Source of the DNA: an uncultured Collinsella sp.
Lineage (GTDB): Bacteria; Actinomycetota; Coriobacteriia; Coriobacteriales; Coriobacteriaceae
Direction: 5' to 3'
Length of the DNA stretch: 64,000 nt
Assembly: GCA_905208635.1 (NCBI GenBank)
Contig: CAJLPX010000011.1
Coordinates: 13,145 to 77,144 of the forward strand
Part shown: one piece after another, positions 51,707 to 59,745 of the stretch
How the letters are laid out: every line of letters starts with the position of its first letter
How positions within the stretch are numbered: the first letter of the stretch is position 1
Made by a program: the position numbers and the translations under genes
Notes under the pieces: generated by a model
The model's database searches: none
Told to the model about the DNA's origin: nothing
What the model saw: the letters and a program-made list of their open reading frames with translations, nothing else

Positions 51707-51845
51707 GTTACGGCGTTTTACCAAACGCCGTAACCGCTCGACGCTGCAAACGCTCCTAAGCGGCAATCTGGCGTTCAATCGTCGGGCATGGCCACAAGGC
51801 CTATGCCCTCCTCTTTCACGTCACCTTGCTCGCTTAGGAGCGTTT
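51707..51845. repeat. two palindromes between marR and the pyridoxamine kinase gene
   Basis: GTTACGGCGTTT and AAACGCCGTAAC (51707-51734) form a perfect 12-bp stem. AAACGCTCCTAAGCG (51748-51762) pairs with CGCTTAGGAGCGTTT (51831-51845). The remaining 200 bp up to 52054 shows no further structure that I can support, and contains the kinase promoter by elimination. Confidence 0.65.
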
Positions 51846-52054
51846 TCGCTGTCCGTCCTCAACATGTGATTCCGCCACGGTCCGCTTCGGTGCATGTGAT
51901 CCCTTGGGGACGGAGGAAAAGGGATCATTTTCCGAAACCTTTCCGCAACAATTTGCCCTTCGTACCGCTCGCCTCCGCTCACAACGTCCCCTGCGCTACA
52001 CTTGGTTGCACTGTGGTGCCGTCGCGCCATGCCCGACCCAAGGGGGGGACACTC

Positions 52055-52879
52055 ATGAAGAACACTCAGCTGCTGCTGATTAACGATATGTGCGGCTACG
52101 GCAAGGTCGCGCTTTCTGCCATGCTGCCGGTGCTGTCGCACATGGGCTACCGTATCCATAACCTGCCGACAGCGCTCGTTTCCGACACGCTCAACTACCC
52201 CAAGTTCTACATCCACGACACCACCGAGTACGTGCGTCAAAGCCTCGCTATCTGGGAGGAGCTCGGCTTTGAGTTTGACGCCATCTCGACCGGCTTTATC
52301 GTGACCGAGGAAGAGACGCGTATCATCTCGGACTTTTGCCACCGCCGCGCGCAAAAGGGCACCAAGGTGTTCGTCGACCCCATCATGGGCGACAACGGCA
52401 AGCTCTATGCCGGTGTGCCCGAGTCCACGATTGGCCTTATGCGGCACCTGCTGGAGTGCGCAGACTACGCGGTGCCCAACTACACCGAGGCCTGTCTGCT
52501 CACCGATACGCCTATTGCAGAACGGATCACGCCCGATGAGGCCCGCGCCCTTGTGGACGCCGTGCGCGAGCTGGGTGCCAAGTCGGTGGTCATTACGAGC
52601 GCCGTGGTCAATGGCACGAACGCGGTTATCGGTTACGACCATGTGGCGGGGGAGTACTTCACGATCCCCTTCGAGCTGATCCCGGTGTACTTCCCGGGTA
52701 CGGGCGATACGTTCTCGGCCGTGCTTATGGGTCGCGTGATGAGCGGTTGGACGCTTCAGCGCGCCACGGCCGATGCCATGCGCGTGGTGGCCGAGCTTAT
52801 CGAGCGCAATGCTGCGCAGGAGGATAAGTCTGCCGGCCTGCCCATCGAGGCCTGCCTGGATGTGATTGACCATGAGTAA
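52055..52879 (+). CDS. pyridoxamine/pyridoxal kinase-like PfkB family protein
   Basis: This 274-aa protein is a ribokinase-fold vitamin kinase: LLINDMCGYGKVALSAMLPVLSHMG, LPTALVSDTLNYP, DPIMGDNGKLY and VPNYTEACLLTDTP. The anion hole and catalytic Asp lie in YFPGTGDTFSAVL. Homologs of the PdxY/PdxK type phosphorylate pyridoxal or pyridoxamine to give PLP. The ATG at 52055 follows AGGGGGGG; the frame upstream is not family-like. The next gene overlaps its stop codon (ATGAGTAA), so the two are co-translated. Confidence 0.9.
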   Translation: MKNTQLLLINDMCGYGKVALSAMLPVLSHMGYRIHNLPTALVSDTLNYPKFYIHDTTEYVRQSLAIWEELGFEFDAISTGFIVTEEETRIISDFCHRRAQKGTKVFVDPIMGDNGKLYAGVPESTIGLMRHLLECADYAVPNYTEACLLTDTPIAERITPDEARALVDAVRELGAKSVVITSAVVNGTNAVIGYDHVAGEYFTIPFELIPVYFPGTGDTFSAVLMGRVMSGWTLQRATADAMRVVAELIERNAAQEDKSAGLPIEACLDVIDHE

Positions 52880-53201
52880 TGCTGGCGAGGGCGGCGTCAA
52901 GCCTGCGGGCGAGAACAAGCCGCTCGGCGCGCCGCGTGGCAAGCGTCCGCGTATCCGCGTGAGCTGCGTGGACCAGCTGGGTGCGTGTCGCTGCCACCAT
53001 GGTCACAAGCCGGGCGACGTCTTTGACTTTGACCGAGACCGCGGCAAGATGTGCGCCATGGCCTGCCATGTGGGCTTTCCCTATATTGATATCCTGCGCT
53101 ATGGCGGAACCGTGCCTGGCAACGAGCCTGGTACGGCAAAGTTCTGCTGTCCCGAGGTCGACACCCTCAACGTCTGGCTTGCCGAGATCGTCGACGAGTA
53201 G
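52872..53201 (+). CDS. TIGR04076 family small cysteine-rich protein
   Basis: This 109-aa protein has conserved cysteines in VSCVDQLGACRCHHGHKPGD, MCAMACHVGF and FCCPEVDT, the pattern of TIGR04076 proteins. Their function is unknown; metal or iron-sulfur binding is plausible from the Cys/His content. It overlaps the kinase gene by 8 bp. The final codons (GAGATCGTCGACGAGTAG) are duplicated downstream of the following ATPase gene. Confidence 0.8.
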   Translation: MSNAGEGGVKPAGENKPLGAPRGKRPRIRVSCVDQLGACRCHHGHKPGDVFDFDRDRGKMCAMACHVGFPYIDILRYGGTVPGNEPGTAKFCCPEVDTLNVWLAEIVDE

Positions 53202-53221
53202 CCGAGCGAGGATTTTCTCCC
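53184..53221. repeat. 38-bp direct repeat, left copy
   Basis: The sequence runs from GAGATCGTCGACGAGTAG (the last codons of the TIGR04076-type gene) to GAGGATTTTCTCCC. It is identical to 54878-54915. The two copies bracket the DUF4143 ATPase gene. Confidence 0.92.
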
Positions 53222-53230
53222 ATTGAAACG

Positions 53231-53298
53231 TCGAGCGAGGATTTTCTCCCACTTTGGGCGCAATTTCGCGCTCAAAATGGGAGAAAATCCTCGCTCGA
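53231..53298. repeat. GAGGATTTTCTCCC hairpin, left copy
   Basis: TCGAGCGAGGATTTTCTCCC and its complement GGGAGAAAATCCTCGCTCGA enclose GGGCGCAATTTCGCGCTC-like arms, giving a long nearly continuous palindrome. The related hairpin at 54928-54990 follows the right direct repeat, so the whole block of about 115 bp is duplicated on both sides of the ATPase gene. Confidence 0.85.
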
Positions 53299-53365
53299 TT
53301 TGCAGCGACGGGAATCCCGATCCCGCTCATGCGCTCTCGTCTATATTCTGTATGCGAGTAAGGTC

Positions 53366-53448
53366 AAATCTCTGCATTTCATCCGATTTCAGTACTAAAA
53401 ATTTCTGCATTTCATTGATAATAGTCGATATAAATTTCTGCATTTCAT
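53366..53448. promoter_or_regulatory. three 17-bp direct repeats at 33-bp spacing before the ATPase gene
   Basis: AAATYTCTGCATTTCAT occurs at 53366, 53399 and 53432, exactly 33 bp apart, ending 24 bp before the ATPase start. The AT-rich spacers include GATAATAGTCGATATAAA, which could supply a promoter. Even spacing near three helical turns suggests a protein-binding array, perhaps for autoregulation. Confidence 0.65.
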
Positions 53449-53471
53449 TTATCGTGGCGAAGGGAGAGCTT

Positions 53472-54833
53472 ATGTTGCGCAGGAAAATCGCAGACGAGCT
53501 TAATCGTTGGCAGAGATCCATCGAACGAAAGGCGCTGTTCGTCACGGGTTCTCGCCAAATCGGCAAGAGCTACTCGATTCGCGAATTCGGTAAGTCAAAC
53601 TACGCAGCCTATATCGAGCTCAATCTCGCGGAAAACCGCCAGGCAAGGGACGCTCTGCTCGAGGCGCGAGATGCCGATGATTTCATTAGCAGGGTGACGC
53701 TTCTTTCGGGAAAGCCGATTGCCCCGGGCGAGACCCTCGTGTTTATCGATGAGGTGCAGGAGGCACCGGACATCATGACGATGGCCAAGTTCCTTGTCGA
53801 GGACGGTCGTTGCCGCTGGGCGTTCTCGGGATCCATGCTCGGGACCCAATTCAAAGGCGTCAGGTCCTATCCCGTGGGGTATGTCCATGAACTCAAGATG
53901 TTTCCGCTGGATTTTGAGGAGTTCAGCTGGGCGATCGGGGTGAGCGAAGAGGCGCGGCGCTCGATTTGCGATGCGTGCCGCAACGAGACACCGGTTCCTG
54001 GTTATATTCACGACGCAATGATGGCAAACTTCAGGACCTATATCGTCGTCGGCGGTATGCCGGAAGTCGTGCAGCGATTCCTCGACACGCAGGGTGATTT
54101 TGCATCCGTCCGCCAGCTCCAGTCCGAGCTGAACGGGCAATACCGTCGGGATATCTCAAAATACGCGAACGGGCGCGCACTTCAGGTGCAGAGCATCTTC
54201 GACCAACTGCCCGTCATGCTGGAGGGCGAGAACAAGCGCTTTGTGCTCAACTCGATCGACCCCAAGGCCCATTTCGAGAAGTACCAGCGCGACTTCGTCT
54301 GGCTCGTCGATGCCGGCGTCGCCCTCAAGACCGATATCGTAACCGAGCCAAAGTCCCCGCTGCTTAAGACAGCGCGACCGTCCCAGTTCAAACTGTACCA
54401 GTCCGATACCGGGATGCTGATGGCCCGTTATCCCATCGGGGTCGCCCAAGCGGCGTACCTCGACAGCAAGGAGCCCAACCTCGGCGGCGTGTACGAAAAC
54501 GTGGTGGCTCAACAGCTGGCTGCCCAGGGAAGGGGGCTGTATTACTACCAGACCAAGAAACGGGGCGAGGTCGATTTCGTGATCGACGGCCCGGATGGAA
54601 CGGCCGTGCCCATCGAGGTTAAATCGGGGACGTATTACCATGCGCACGCCGCGTTGGGCCATGTGCTTGAAACGGCCGAGTATGGCGTAAAGCGCGGGAT
54701 TGTTTTCTCGAGAGGCAACGTTGAGCGCGACGGCGCCGTTCTCTATCTGCCTCTGTATGCGACTTGGACCCTTTCGGATGTTTTGGGCGACTTCCGTGCC
54801 GAGGGGATAAAGCTGGAGGTCAAACCTGTCTAG
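53472..54833 (+). CDS. lone AAA+ ATPase with DUF4143 domain
   Basis: This 453-aa protein has the AAA_14 ATPase domain: Walker A-like ALFVTGSRQIGKSYSIREF, Walker B TLVFIDEVQEAPDI, sensor SGSMLGTQF. The C-terminal DUF4143 domain, a restriction-endonuclease-like fold, follows: YQSDTGMLMARYPIG, LGGVYENVVAQQL, then YYYQTKKRGEVDFVIDGPDG and VPIEVKSG, matching the D-ExK nuclease-type core. Its function is unknown. Such genes are widely and patchily spread, consistent with transfer. Here it sits alone between direct repeats with a repeat array in its promoter. The ATG at 53472 follows AAGGGAGAG. It looks like inserted cargo. Confidence 0.88.
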   Translation: MLRRKIADELNRWQRSIERKALFVTGSRQIGKSYSIREFGKSNYAAYIELNLAENRQARDALLEARDADDFISRVTLLSGKPIAPGETLVFIDEVQEAPDIMTMAKFLVEDGRCRWAFSGSMLGTQFKGVRSYPVGYVHELKMFPLDFEEFSWAIGVSEEARRSICDACRNETPVPGYIHDAMMANFRTYIVVGGMPEVVQRFLDTQGDFASVRQLQSELNGQYRRDISKYANGRALQVQSIFDQLPVMLEGENKRFVLNSIDPKAHFEKYQRDFVWLVDAGVALKTDIVTEPKSPLLKTARPSQFKLYQSDTGMLMARYPIGVAQAAYLDSKEPNLGGVYENVVAQQLAAQGRGLYYYQTKKRGEVDFVIDGPDGTAVPIEVKSGTYYHAHAALGHVLETAEYGVKRGIVFSRGNVERDGAVLYLPLYATWTLSDVLGDFRAEGIKLEVKPV

Positions 54834-54846
54834 GGTCAGTTCCGAA

Positions 54847-54875
54847 TGCGACAAGGGGACAGTCCCATTGTCGCA
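54847..54875. repeat. GCGACAA hairpin family, copy 4
   Basis: TGCGACAAGGGGA and TCCCATTGTCGCA form the arms, with one mismatch. It is the same family as 24953, 27449 and 42636. It lies 13 bp after the ATPase stop codon and likely acts as its terminator. Confidence 0.75.
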
Positions 54876-54877
54876 CT

Positions 54878-54915
54878 GAGATCGTCGACGAGTAGCCGAG
54901 CGAGGATTTTCTCCC
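54878..54915. repeat. 38-bp direct repeat, right copy
   Basis: This is identical to 53184-53221, including the copied last codons and stop of the TIGR04076-type gene, although no such gene precedes it here. It starts 2 bp after the hairpin at 54847-54875. Confidence 0.92.
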
Positions 54916-54927
54916 TCCGCGATAATG

Positions 54928-54990
54928 AGCGTGGATTTTCTCCCGTTTAGGGCGCACTTGAACGCTCAAAGTGGGAGAAAATCCACGCTC
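54928..54990. repeat. GTGGATTTTCTCCC hairpin, right copy
   Basis: GAGCGTGGATTTTCTCCC and GGGAGAAAATCCACGCTC pair around GTTTAGGGCGCACTTGAACG. The GT/AC pair replaces the GA/TC of the left copy on both arms, a compensatory difference. Confidence 0.85.
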
Positions 54991-55027
54991 GATTTATGCC
55001 GAGGGCGCGGTTCACGCGCCCGCGAAC

Positions 55028-55474
55028 CTACAGCTGCTCGAGCATAGCAGTGCAACCGTCGAGTACGTCGCGGTAGGTGGCATCGAAGTTGCCGGTGTAC
55101 CAGGGATCGGCCACGTCGCCGGGGCGCTCGGTCCAATCGAGCAAGCGCGTAATCTTGCCGTCGGGGTCGTCGCCAAAGATGCGACGCAGGCCGCGCGCGT
55201 TCTCAGCATCCATATAGACAATGTGATCCCAGTCGCCATACTCCGCGCGACGCACCTGGCGCGCGCGATGTGCTACGACGGGAATCCCGACCTCGCGCAG
55301 CTTGGCGACGGTGCCGTGATGCGGCGGGTTGCCGATCTCCTCAGTCGAGGTCGCAGCAGAATCAATGACGAACTCCGCCTCGCGCCCGGCACGGCGCACC
55401 AGCTTAGTAAACACCGACTCAGCCATCGTCGAGCGGCAGATGTTCCCATGGCAGATAAACAGTACGCGTTGCAT
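55028..55474 (-). CDS. low molecular weight protein-tyrosine phosphatase
   Basis: This 148-aa protein begins with the catalytic loop FICHGNICRSTMAES (CX5R with the nucleophilic Cys8). It ends with the general-acid loop DPWYTG. Other family features are DSAATSTEEIGNPPHH and DHIVYMDAENARGL. It removes phosphate from tyrosine in proteins or small phospho-compounds. It is alone, about 60 bp from the RpiR gene on the same strand, so co-transcription is possible. Confidence 0.93.
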   Translation of the reverse strand: MQRVLFICHGNICRSTMAESVFTKLVRRAGREAEFVIDSAATSTEEIGNPPHHGTVAKLREVGIPVVAHRARQVRRAEYGDWDHIVYMDAENARGLRRIFGDDPDGKITRLLDWTERPGDVADPWYTGNFDATYRDVLDGCTAMLEQL

Positions 55475-55534
55475 AGGACGATACCTTTCATATAGAGGGC
55501 TGCTAAAGAGTCGAAGCCGGGCGCATACAGAGTT

Positions 55535-56284
55535 TTATTTCTTGGCCAGTTTGAAGTAGCGCTCAAATATCAATTCGAAAACGTAATAGAACATTAATCG
55601 ACTGTCGAGGTCCATGCTGCCCAAGCGGATTTCTTTTTGCACGGTGTAGATAGGGTAGTCGGCTAGTTTCGAGAGAGAATTTCGAGAAAAGCCGGTGAGT
55701 GTGACGACCTTGCATCCGCGCGTTTTGGCTATCGATGTGGCGTCAATAGACACCTGCGTCTCGCCGCTTACGGAAACGCTGAAGACCAGGTCGTTTTTGC
55801 CAAGCAGTTCTGCGTAATGCCTCATGACATGGCGTTCGCTGAGCGTATCGGTGTTCTTGCCCATTATTTTGAGCTTTTCAGCCATCTCGAGGCACGGGTA
55901 TTTCGAAAAGCCCGAGCAGAAGAACACGATATGCGAGGCGTCCTGGATAAGGCTTACAACCGAGTCGATGACCCGGTCGTTAATCAGGTCTTTTGTTTGT
56001 ACGAGCTGGGTGTCGAGCGGAAGTGTCTCGATTGTGAATCGATTGCGGTCGAGCGAGGCGGAATACGATTGTTTGAGCTCCGTAAACCCCGAGAAGCCAA
56101 GCTTATGAGCAAGCCTGACGATTGTATTGGGAGCGACGAAGAACCGTTCAGCAACGCTCTTAAGCGTGACATCGTCAATATCATCACGCAGCTCGATGAT
56201 GTAGCGCATGATCTCGCTTTCGAGATCGTTGAGCTTGCTCTCGCCAGCCCGCACATGATCATAAAAAGATGCTTGATCTTTCAT
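55535..56284 (-). CDS. MurR/RpiR family regulator of the first alpha-glucoside module
   Basis: This 249-aa protein has an RpiR helix-turn-helix (LESEIMRYIIELRDDIDDVTLKSVAERFFVAPNTIVRLAHKLGFSGFTELKQ). An SIS domain follows (HIVFFCSGFSKYPCLEMAEKL, DLVFSVSVSGETQVSIDAT), which senses a phospho-sugar. The ATG at 56284 fits the family start; the frame further up to 56476 does not. It is divergent from the GH4 gene at 56583 and probably controls it and the PTS gene. Confidence 0.9.
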   Translation of the reverse strand: MKDQASFYDHVRAGESKLNDLESEIMRYIIELRDDIDDVTLKSVAERFFVAPNTIVRLAHKLGFSGFTELKQSYSASLDRNRFTIETLPLDTQLVQTKDLINDRVIDSVVSLIQDASHIVFFCSGFSKYPCLEMAEKLKIMGKNTDTLSERHVMRHYAELLGKNDLVFSVSVSGETQVSIDATSIAKTRGCKVVTLTGFSRNSLSKLADYPIYTVQKEIRLGSMDLDSRLMFYYVFELIFERYFKLAKK

Positions 56285-56439
56285 AAGATGTTCCAGCCCC
56301 TCGCACCTCGTCGTACATATGGTACCGCTTTGTGTAGCCAGGTGAGAAATCGGTAATCGGTCAAGATCGCCAATTGCCCATGAACTGGGTAAACGTGCGT
56401 GTCTGCCTACACATATCTGTGTCGTGAGCGAAATCATGT

Positions 56440-56499
56440 GTCCCCGTTTCGCATTGGCCCACACGGGGACTCGCAAATGACCTTATGTCGCAAAATGAC
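56440..56499. promoter_or_regulatory. candidate RpiR sites between the regulator and the GH4 gene
   Basis: The 298-bp divergent gap contains the inverted pair GTCCCCGT and ACGGGGAC (about 56440-56470) and two direct copies of TCGCAAATGAC (56471 and 56488, the second with an extra A). Nothing else stood out. Assignment to RpiR is by position only. Confidence 0.35.
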
Positions 56500-56582
56500 A
56501 ATCGAAACGAAGCAAGCCGAGGGCAACCGCGGAGCCCAAGGCCTTCGAGAACACCGATCAGCCAACCCTGGAGGGACGGAAC

Positions 56583-57908
56583 ATGAAGGATAAGCTCAAT
56601 ATTGTGATCGTTGGCGGCGGCTCCACGTGGTGCCCTGGCATTCTCAAAGCCCTGACCAAGCACATGGACATTCTGCCGCTGAACCGCGTGATGCTCTATG
56701 ACATCGATGCCGAGCGTCAGCGTCCGATTGGCGAGTTTGGCAAGATCCTCTTCGCCGAGGAGGAGCCCGGTGTGGAGTTTGGTTACACCACCGATAAGGA
56801 CGAGGCTTACACCGACGTCGACTTTGTGCTCTGCCAGATTCGTACCGGCGGCTACGAGATGCGTAGCAAGGACGAGAAGATTCCGCTGCATATGGGAATC
56901 ATCGGCCAGGAAACGGTGGGCCCTGGCGGCATGGCTTACGGTATGCGCTCCATGCATGACATGGTTGAGATCGTCAACGACGTTCGCGCTCATAGCCCGG
57001 AGGCGTGGATTATCAACTACACCAACCCGGCTGCTATTGTGGCATATGGTCTCGAGCGCGTCCTGCCCGATGAGCATCGCGTCCTCAACATCTGCGACCA
57101 GCCTGTCAACCTCATGCGCTCTTACGGTCGCCTGCTCGGTCGCGATATGAGCAAGACGGAGCCCGTGTACTTCGGTCTCAATCACTTCGGTTGGTTCAAG
57201 CACATCTACGATGAAGAGGGCCATGACCTCGTCCCGCAGATTAAGGAGTACACGGAGAAGAACGGCTTCCTTCCTGCCGATGCCGAGCAGCGCGACCAGT
57301 CCTGGCTTGATACCTACGCCATGGTCAAGGACATGCTCGAGGACTTCCCCGACTATCTGCCCAACACTTATCTGCAGTACTATCTGTATCCCGAGTACAA
57401 GGTCGCTCACCTCGACCCCGACTACACTCGCTCCGACGAGGTTATCAACGGCCGTGAGAAGCGCGTGTTCGCCGAGTGCGAGCGTGTTGCCAAAGTCGGC
57501 ACCGCAAAGAACTCCTCGGTTGTGCAAAACGACGCTCATGGCGATATGATCGTGGAAATCACCTCGGCCATTTATCGCAACACCAACAAGACCTTCATTG
57601 TCATTGTGCCCAACAACGGCATTATCGAGGGTATGCCCGATGACGCCATGGTCGAGGTCGCGGCAAGCGTGGGCGCCAATGGCCCGCAGCCCTATGCTGT
57701 TGGCAAGATCGGTACCTTCTATCGCGGCCTTATGGAGAACCAGTACGCCTATGAGCGCCTGACTGTTGAGGCTTGGATGGAGGGTTCCTACGAGAAGGCT
57801 CTGCAGGCACTCACGCTTAATCGTCTGGTCGGTGACGCCAAGAAGGCTCGCAAAGTGCTCGACAAGCTCATCGAGGCCAATAAGGATTACTGGCCGGAGC
57901 TTAAGTAG
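56583..57908 (+). CDS. GH4 family 6-phospho-alpha-glucosidase-like protein, module 1
   Basis: This 441-aa protein has the GH4 NAD-binding start NIVIVGGGSTWCPGILKAL, RTGGYEMRSKDEKIPLHMGIIGQETVGPGG and INYTNPAAIV. The metal-site motif is CDQP (about residue 171). In GH4 the CDxP form is typical of 6-phospho-alpha-glucosidases such as GlvA (CDMP), while CNxP marks beta enzymes. The Gln in place of Met is a variant. It needs NAD and a divalent metal and would split phospho-disaccharides delivered by the adjacent PTS. The ATG follows GGAGGGACGGAAC. Confidence 0.88.
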   Translation: MKDKLNIVIVGGGSTWCPGILKALTKHMDILPLNRVMLYDIDAERQRPIGEFGKILFAEEEPGVEFGYTTDKDEAYTDVDFVLCQIRTGGYEMRSKDEKIPLHMGIIGQETVGPGGMAYGMRSMHDMVEIVNDVRAHSPEAWIINYTNPAAIVAYGLERVLPDEHRVLNICDQPVNLMRSYGRLLGRDMSKTEPVYFGLNHFGWFKHIYDEEGHDLVPQIKEYTEKNGFLPADAEQRDQSWLDTYAMVKDMLEDFPDYLPNTYLQYYLYPEYKVAHLDPDYTRSDEVINGREKRVFAECERVAKVGTAKNSSVVQNDAHGDMIVEITSAIYRNTNKTFIVIVPNNGIIEGMPDDAMVEVAASVGANGPQPYAVGKIGTFYRGLMENQYAYERLTVEAWMEGSYEKALQALTLNRLVGDAKKARKVLDKLIEANKDYWPELK

Positions 57909-57990
57909 TTAGTTCCATAGCGCTTGATAACTGTTATGGGGCGTGTGGGCTGTAGAGCTGCACGCCCCGTTTCTTTAAGAGGGGTATCCC

Positions 57991-59552
57991 ATGAACAAAG
58001 ATGAGCTGCTGGCAAAGTTCCAGCGCCTGGGCAAAGTCCTCATGACGCCTGTCTTGATCCTGCCAATCGCCGGCATCCTTCAGGGCTTTGGCAATGCCTT
58101 TACCAGCCCCACCCTTACGGCAGCTGTTCCCTGGCTTGCTGCTCCGGGCTTTGCGATTTTCTTTTCGGTTCTCAAGGCCGCGGCCGGCATCGTCATGAGC
58201 AACATCCCGGTTATCTTCTCGATTTGCCTCGCCTATGGCTTCGCCAAGTCCGAGAAGGCTACCGCGGCGCTTTGTGGCTTTTTGGGCTACATGTGCATGA
58301 ACTCCGTGATGGGCACGTTCCTTACGGCGACTGGCGTTATCGATCCCGCGAATCTTACGACGGGCCAGAGCACGATCCTCGGCATCACCACGCTCGACAC
58401 GGGCGTTATCGGCGGTCTTCTGGTGGGCGCAATCGTCGCATGGTTGCATAACCGTTACTACAAGATTGAGCTGCCTGCCGTGTTCTCCATCTTCAACGGC
58501 ACGCGCTTTATCCCGGCGGTGACGCTGCTCTCATGCAGCATCCTCGCATTGGTCATGTCCTTTGTTTCCCGTTTATTCAGAACGCTCTCGGCGCGCTGTC
58601 CGAGTTCATCAAGACTACGGGTGCCTTTGGTGCATTTGTCTACGGCGCCGGCGAGCGCATGCTCCTGCCTTTTGGCCTGCATCACTTTGTCTATTTGCCG
58701 TTCTTCTTCACGTCGCTTGGTGGCGTCGAGACCATCGACGGCCAGACTGTTCAGGGCGCTATCAATATCTACAACGCGATCCTGGGCTCTCCCAGCACGC
58801 CGTTTAACATCGAGGTCAGCCGTTTTGTCATGAACGGCAAGGTTATCTTCGCCATGTTCGGCCTGCCCGGCGCTGCACTCGCCTTCTACAAGACGGCGCT
58901 TCCCAAGAACAGGAAGAAGACCGCAGCGCTCATGATTGCCATCGTGGTGCCTTGCATCCTCTCCGGCATTACCGAGCCGCTCGAGTACTCCTTCCTGTTC
59001 ATCGCGCCCATCCTCTACGTATTCCACGCTCTCATGGCTGGTCTTGCCTATGCGCTGACCTATATCTTGCAGTTCAACGTGGCCGGTTCCGCGTCCTTCG
59101 GCGGCCCGCTCTTGTCGTTGATCTTTAACGGCATTATGGGTGCAGCCAAGGGCTCCAACTGGCAGGTTATCCTGTTCCTCGGCCCCATCTACTTCGTGGT
59201 GTACTACTTCGTCTTCAAGTTCATCATCCTTAAGAAGGACCTTAAGACCCCTGGCCGCGAGGAAGAGTCCGACGATGAGGCCGCAAAGGCTCCCAAGACC
59301 GTGATTAGCGACCTCATTCCCGCCATCGTTGAGGCAGTGGGCGGCGACAACAATATTAAGTCTGTCGAGGCCTGCTTCACCCGTTTGCGCATCCAGCTCA
59401 ATGACTGTGACAAGGTGGTTGACGACGCCGAGTTTACCGAAAAGCTCGAAGCGCGTGGCATCGTGCATGTTAACGGCGGCGTGCAGATTGTCTACGGTAA
59501 CATGGCTTCTAACTACGCAACCCAGATGCGCGAGCTGCTGGGCATGGAGTAA
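57991..59552 (+). pseudogene. PTS IICB, glucose/maltose family, frameshifted (module 1)
   Basis: The first frame (57991 to about 58566) encodes the start of an EIIC domain (FQRLGKVLMTPVLILPIAGILQGFG through SCSILALVMSFV). Homology then continues in another frame (FPFIQNALGALSEFIKTTGAFGAF) to a IIB domain with SVEACFTRLRIQ. At 58564 the sequence reads GTTTCCCG where the homologous frame needs one more T, so a single-base loss in a T-run breaks the gene. Downstream codons are undamaged, so the event is very recent, reversible, or a sequencing error. Without correction the product is a 280-aa non-functional protein. The intact paralog is at 60624-62204. Confidence 0.85.
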
Positions 59553-59580
59553 ACGACTCAAACACACAATCAAGATTAAT

Positions 59581-59620
59581 ACAGGTCGGCGCCCGATCCT
59601 TCAATCGGGCGCCGACCTGT
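59581..59620. terminator. hairpin between the two alpha-glucoside modules
   Basis: ACAGGTCGGCGCCCGAT and ATCGGGCGCCGACCTGT are perfect arms around CCTTCA, about 30 bp after the PTS stop codon. TTTT occurs 4 bp later. It probably ends both converging transcripts. Confidence 0.88.
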
Positions 59621-59745
59621 GCTGTTTTGGGGCGAATGGGCAAGTACATGACGTGCTCGCTGCTCTCTTTTGGCGCTGCCTATCGTGTATTCGGATGCCT
59701 TGCGACGGTGAGGTGCGTTCTTTTTCGGTTCTAGCGTGTTTGCGG

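Noticed and set aside
51707..51734. Palindrome GTTACGGCGTTT/AAACGCCGTAAC as a terminator
   Set aside because: It lies upstream of both divergent genes, not after one, and has no T-run. It is reported only as a repeat.
53366..53448. Possible CRISPR array
   Set aside because: Only three 17-bp units with 16-bp spacers, no cas genes, and location in a promoter. It fits an operator array better.
53327..53566. Minus-strand open frame with an 11-residue repeat (NEMQKF repeated three times)
   Set aside because: The peptide repeat is a by-product of the 33-bp DNA repeats before the ATPase gene (33 is divisible by 3). It runs into the ATPase coding strand and has no ribosome site.
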